The translations under genes were made by a program, and so were the position numbers. Under the pieces are notes generated by a model, which saw only the letters and a list, made by a program, of their open reading frames with translations, ran no database searches and had not been told where the DNA came from. From an uncultured Verrucomicrobia subdivision 3 bacterium (GTDB taxonomy: Bacteria; Verrucomicrobiota; Verrucomicrobiia; Limisphaerales; UBA11358): DNA of 45,954 nucleotides. Shown piece by piece: positions 43,812-45,954 of this stretch. The stretch's first letter is position 1; the number at the start of each line of letters is the position of its first letter. The DNA is taken from positions 1-45,954 of the forward strand of contig CAIOIC010000077.1 of NCBI GenBank assembly GCA_903858275.1, in the 5' to 3' direction.

Positions 43812-44225
43812 TTATTCCATTCCCACGCTGCGCCGCGCGGCTTTTTTCCCGGAGTGATGCGCCTTGTCGGCAAGCATCTTTAGTTTGGCGCGGCGGGAGC
43901 GCTTGCGCTTCTGGCGGCGGATGCGTTCAATCTCGGCGCGTTGCGCAGCGACAAAGCCTTTCTGCCGTTCCTCAATCTTGTCGAGCAGGAGCCGCCGCGC
44001 GAGAAAGCGGTTTAGTCCCTGCTGGCGGGTTTCCTGGCATTTCACCTGCAAGCCGGTCGGGCGATGGAGCAGCATCACGCAGGTGGAGGTTTTATTGACG
44101 TTCTGTCCGCCGTGCCCGCCGGAGCGGACAAAACTTTCTTCGATGTCCGTTTCGCTCACGCCCAGCGCGCTCATGCGTTGCGCCAGTTGGCTTTCCTTTT
44201 CCGAACTGACCGGAAACGCGCTCAT
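43812..44225 (-). CDS. Release-factor-like GGQ protein (ribosome rescue type)
   Basis: This 137-residue protein has the RF-1 catalytic domain alone, without codon-reading domains. The GGQ motif is 'VRSGGHGGQNVNKTSTCV', with His before GGQ where most relatives have Pro or Ala. It is followed by 'TGLQVKCQETRQQGLNRFLA' and a strongly basic tail ('RRQKRKRSRRAKLKMLADKA'). This matches the ArfB/MTRFR-like family, which hydrolyses peptidyl-tRNA on stalled ribosomes, the basic tail entering the mRNA channel. The ATG overlaps the stop of the upstream methyltransferase gene by one base (TGATG). Whether it acts as rescue factor or on free ribosomal subunits is not shown. Confidence 0.85.
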   Translation of the reverse strand: MSAFPVSSEKESQLAQRMSALGVSETDIEESFVRSGGHGGQNVNKTSTCVMLLHRPTGLQVKCQETRQQGLNRFLARRLLLDKIEERQKGFVAAQRAEIERIRRQKRKRSRRAKLKMLADKAHHSGKKAARRSVGME

Positions 44226-45439
44226 CACCGGACTTTTTCAAACGCAAAACCCTTCAGATATTCCGTCTCCGGAATCATCGGGATGATCGGATGGTCGGGG
44301 CTTTGCGCGTAGGTCGCCACGCGCCGCAGGACGTGCCGCGTGTCGAACGCCGCCGAGAGCAGCGTGTCCTGAAAGAGTTCCGGGCTGACATGGTGCGAGC
44401 AGCAGAAGGTCGCCAGCGTGCCGCCGGGTTTCAGCAGCTTGAGCGCGCGCAGATGAATCTCCTTGTAGCCGCGCAGCGCGTCCGGCACCGAGGCGCGGTT
44501 GCGGGTGAATGACGGCGGGTCGAGGATGATGAGGTCGAAGCGCGGGATGACGCGTTCGTGCGGCTTCACGGCGGTGTTGTTCTTGAGCCAGTCGAACACG
44601 TTGATGGTGTCGAAGGAACATTGGTCGGCGAGGCCGTTCGTGGCGGCGTTGCGCTTGGACGCTTCGATGGCGTCTTCGCTCTGGTCGAGCAGGTGGACGT
44701 GCGCCGCGCCGGCGCGGGCGGCGTGCAGGCCGAAGCCGCCGAGGAAGCTGAAGCAGTCCAGCACCTGTCCGCCTTTGCCGAGTTCCGAGACGGCTTGGTA
44801 ATTCGCCTGCTGGTCGAGATACATCCCCGTCTTGTGGCCGCCGATCAAATCCGTTTCGAACTTCAGACCGTTCAGGTTCACCGCAATCTTGCCGTCGCAT
44901 TCGCCGGCGAGAATTCCGTTCGCTGCTTCCAGTCCCTCGAACTTCCGCGAGGCCACGTCGCTGCGTTCCATGATGGCGCGCGGGGAAAAGATTTTTTGCA
45001 GCGCGGCGACGATGTGCTCCTTGCGCTGATCCATGCCGAGCGCGGAGATTTGCACCACGAGCACGTCCTCGTATTTGTCCACGATGAGGCCGCTCAGGAA
45101 ATCGCTCTCGGCGTTCACCACGCGGAACGACGTCGCGTTCGGCAGGTGTTTCTGGCGCACGGCGAGCGCGGCGCGGATGCGTTCCTCAAAGAACGCCTCG
45201 TTCGGGCGGATGCGGTCCGGCGCGAGGATGCGTACGGAGATTTTGGATTTGGAATTGTAGAAACCGGCGCCGAGCAGGCGCGTGTGATGGTCTCGCACCT
45301 GCACGAACTCGCCGTCCTTGACGTTGTCGGTGAAGCGGAGGACTTCGTTTTGATAAACCCATGGATGGCCGGCGAGGATGCGGTCGGCTTCGCCCGGCTT
45401 GAGGGTAACTGTGGGCAGCGTATCATTGATTGTAGACAT
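44225..45439 (-). CDS. rlmI: Class I SAM-dependent rRNA methyltransferase (RlmI-like)
   Basis: This 404-residue protein starts with a PUA domain (about 8-85; 'VTLKPGEADRILAGHPWVYQ') and a middle domain, followed by a methyltransferase fold from about 215. SAM-binding 'VLDCFSFLGGFGLHAARAGA' and the catalytic motif 'DLIILDPPSFTRNR' are clear, and the Cys of 'ATFCCSHHVSPELF' is the usual nucleophile region of m5C enzymes. E. coli RlmI makes m5C1962 in 23S rRNA; this is the closest assignment. Its stop overlaps the start of the release-factor-like gene, so ribosome modification and rescue functions are coupled in translation. Confidence 0.9.
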   Translation of the reverse strand: MSTINDTLPTVTLKPGEADRILAGHPWVYQNEVLRFTDNVKDGEFVQVRDHHTRLLGAGFYNSKSKISVRILAPDRIRPNEAFFEERIRAALAVRQKHLPNATSFRVVNAESDFLSGLIVDKYEDVLVVQISALGMDQRKEHIVAALQKIFSPRAIMERSDVASRKFEGLEAANGILAGECDGKIAVNLNGLKFETDLIGGHKTGMYLDQQANYQAVSELGKGGQVLDCFSFLGGFGLHAARAGAAHVHLLDQSEDAIEASKRNAATNGLADQCSFDTINVFDWLKNNTAVKPHERVIPRFDLIILDPPSFTRNRASVPDALRGYKEIHLRALKLLKPGGTLATFCCSHHVSPELFQDTLLSAAFDTRHVLRRVATYAQSPDHPIIPMIPETEYLKGFAFEKVR

Positions 45440-45622
45440 ATCCCCATAGTCGCAGCCGGACGCGCGGCAGGGAAGTATATTTATTTCATGGCTGGCGTCT
45501 CCCGTTGACCTTGAACCCGTTTGCCCGCCCTGAAAATGCGGCTGAGCACCCTCTGGTCCCGGCGGAACTGCTCCGCCTCGATTTTCGGTCCTGCGGACGA
45601 GAGCCCGCCCTCCATTGGGTGG

Positions 45623-45643
45623 TGTATAAAAAACAATTATACA
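45623..45643. promoter_or_regulatory. Perfect 21-base dyad, operator-like
   Basis: TGTATAA and TTATACA are exact inverted copies separated by AAAACAA. The 7-7-7 geometry puts the half-sites about one and a half helical turns apart, as for many dimeric repressors. It lies 184 bases before the methyltransferase start on the opposite strand. No regulator is identified. Confidence 0.45.
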
Positions 45644-45796
45644 TTTATGCTTGCCTGACCCCGGTTCCCGGTGTAATTTATCTTCGGTTCTTTGAAATCG
45701 TGCTTCAGGATATTGGGGCCGTGTTTAGACCTTCGCCAATTAGATGCACCGAAGGGTGGTGACCGGCGGAGCGTGGCGTTATCGCCACCTCATATT

Positions 45797-45820
45797 GTAG
45801 CAGCGGACGTTAGTCTGCTC
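45797..45820 (+). repeat. 24-nt hairpin repeat, copy B
   Basis: It starts GTAGCA like copy A, with stem GCGGAC/GTCTGC (one G-T wobble) around loop GTTA, and ends TC. Compared with copy A, three adjacent stem pairs are changed on both sides so that pairing is kept. Confidence 0.68.
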
Positions 45821-45954
45821 ATATGTATTGAATGTTCCTCGGTCCAGATTTCAGGCTTCAGGCCCTCAGGTTTGGTTTTTGAGGCGGCTATCGTGAACCG
45901 GAATTTGATCGTGGGGTCGCTCGGTAAAATCGATTGCCGGTAAAGAAAAGGTAA

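Larger units (their letters stand above)
45440..45954. other. 515-base region without a convincing gene
   Basis: Upstream of the methyltransferase gene I find only two weak plus-strand frames (85 and 83 codons, the first with a TTG start), neither with recognisable protein features. The region is relatively AT-rich, with a perfect operator-like dyad at 45623-45643 and one 24-nt hairpin at 45797-45820. It must contain the promoter of the methyltransferase gene. Confidence 0.5.

Noticed and set aside
45505..45762. An 85-codon plus-strand frame at the right end
   Set aside because: It needs a TTG start, runs through the perfect TGTATAA dyad, and has no recognisable feature. I cannot exclude a small gene.
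45692..45943. An 83-codon plus-strand frame near the right edge
   Set aside because: It reads through the 24-nt hairpin repeat and has unnatural composition.

Overview
The window is an ordinary, gene-dense bacterial chromosome segment of fairly high G+C. It holds 41 protein genes that I can support, one of them cut by the left edge. I see no rRNA, tRNA, CRISPR array, insertion sequence, phage gene or integrase. The best guess for the host is a Verrucomicrobiota bacterium, perhaps a soil or freshwater relative of Pedosphaera/Limisphaerales. The reasons are a planctomycete-type cytochrome c, many start sites without a clear Shine-Dalgarno sequence, two-domain CbiX, many short palindromic intergenic repeats and PVC-like protein sequences. 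This is inference; no marker gene settles it.

Layout. (1) 1-1783: end of a LolA-like lipoprotein gene, then a convergent pair, cell-wall amidase plus PduO-type cobalamin adenosyltransferase. (2) 1980-3058: a guanine-rich leader followed by four small unknown genes, three encoding membrane proteins and one only 42 codons long. (3) 3097-7255: a soluble sensor kinase with seven PAS domains and its NarL/LuxR-type response regulator. (4) 7358-12881: TCA-cycle genes sucC and sucD, a YggT-family membrane protein, a receiver-kinase hybrid, and citrate synthase. (5) 13111-19239: cysS, tmk and a DUF4404-like protein on the plus strand meet the minus-strand run tyrA-aroA-cmk-plsC. (6) 19365-25754: a serine hydrolase, clpB, a membrane-anchored dockerin-like protein, an SMR transporter and a small cytochrome c with a clear terminator. 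(7) 25848-31403: a DUF362-like protein divergent from a TPR lipoprotein, then a CvpA-like protein and dnaG. (8) 31455-36470: planctomycete-type cytochrome c, CbiX, Gfo/Idh/MocA oxidoreductase, B12-binding radical SAM protein and an EamA transporter. (9) 36652-45439: an unusually long ilvD, then a minus-strand run of a PDZ-less HtrA-like protease, a secreted 622-residue protein and a small membrane protein, then rnd, a GGQ release-factor-like protein and an RlmI-like methyltransferase. The last 0.5 kb has no convincing gene.

The most interesting signals are not classic systems. A 24-nt hairpin repeat occurs four times with compensatory stem changes. Dispersed repeats lie in frame inside coding genes (aroA, cbiX). 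IlvD carries an extra domain that looks NTF2/SnoaL-like. A compact cluster of small unknown membrane proteins follows a seven-tract G-quadruplex motif. A membrane-anchored protein has a textbook dockerin-type calcium-binding pair in a strange context. I do not see a recognisable defence, secretion or biosynthetic island.
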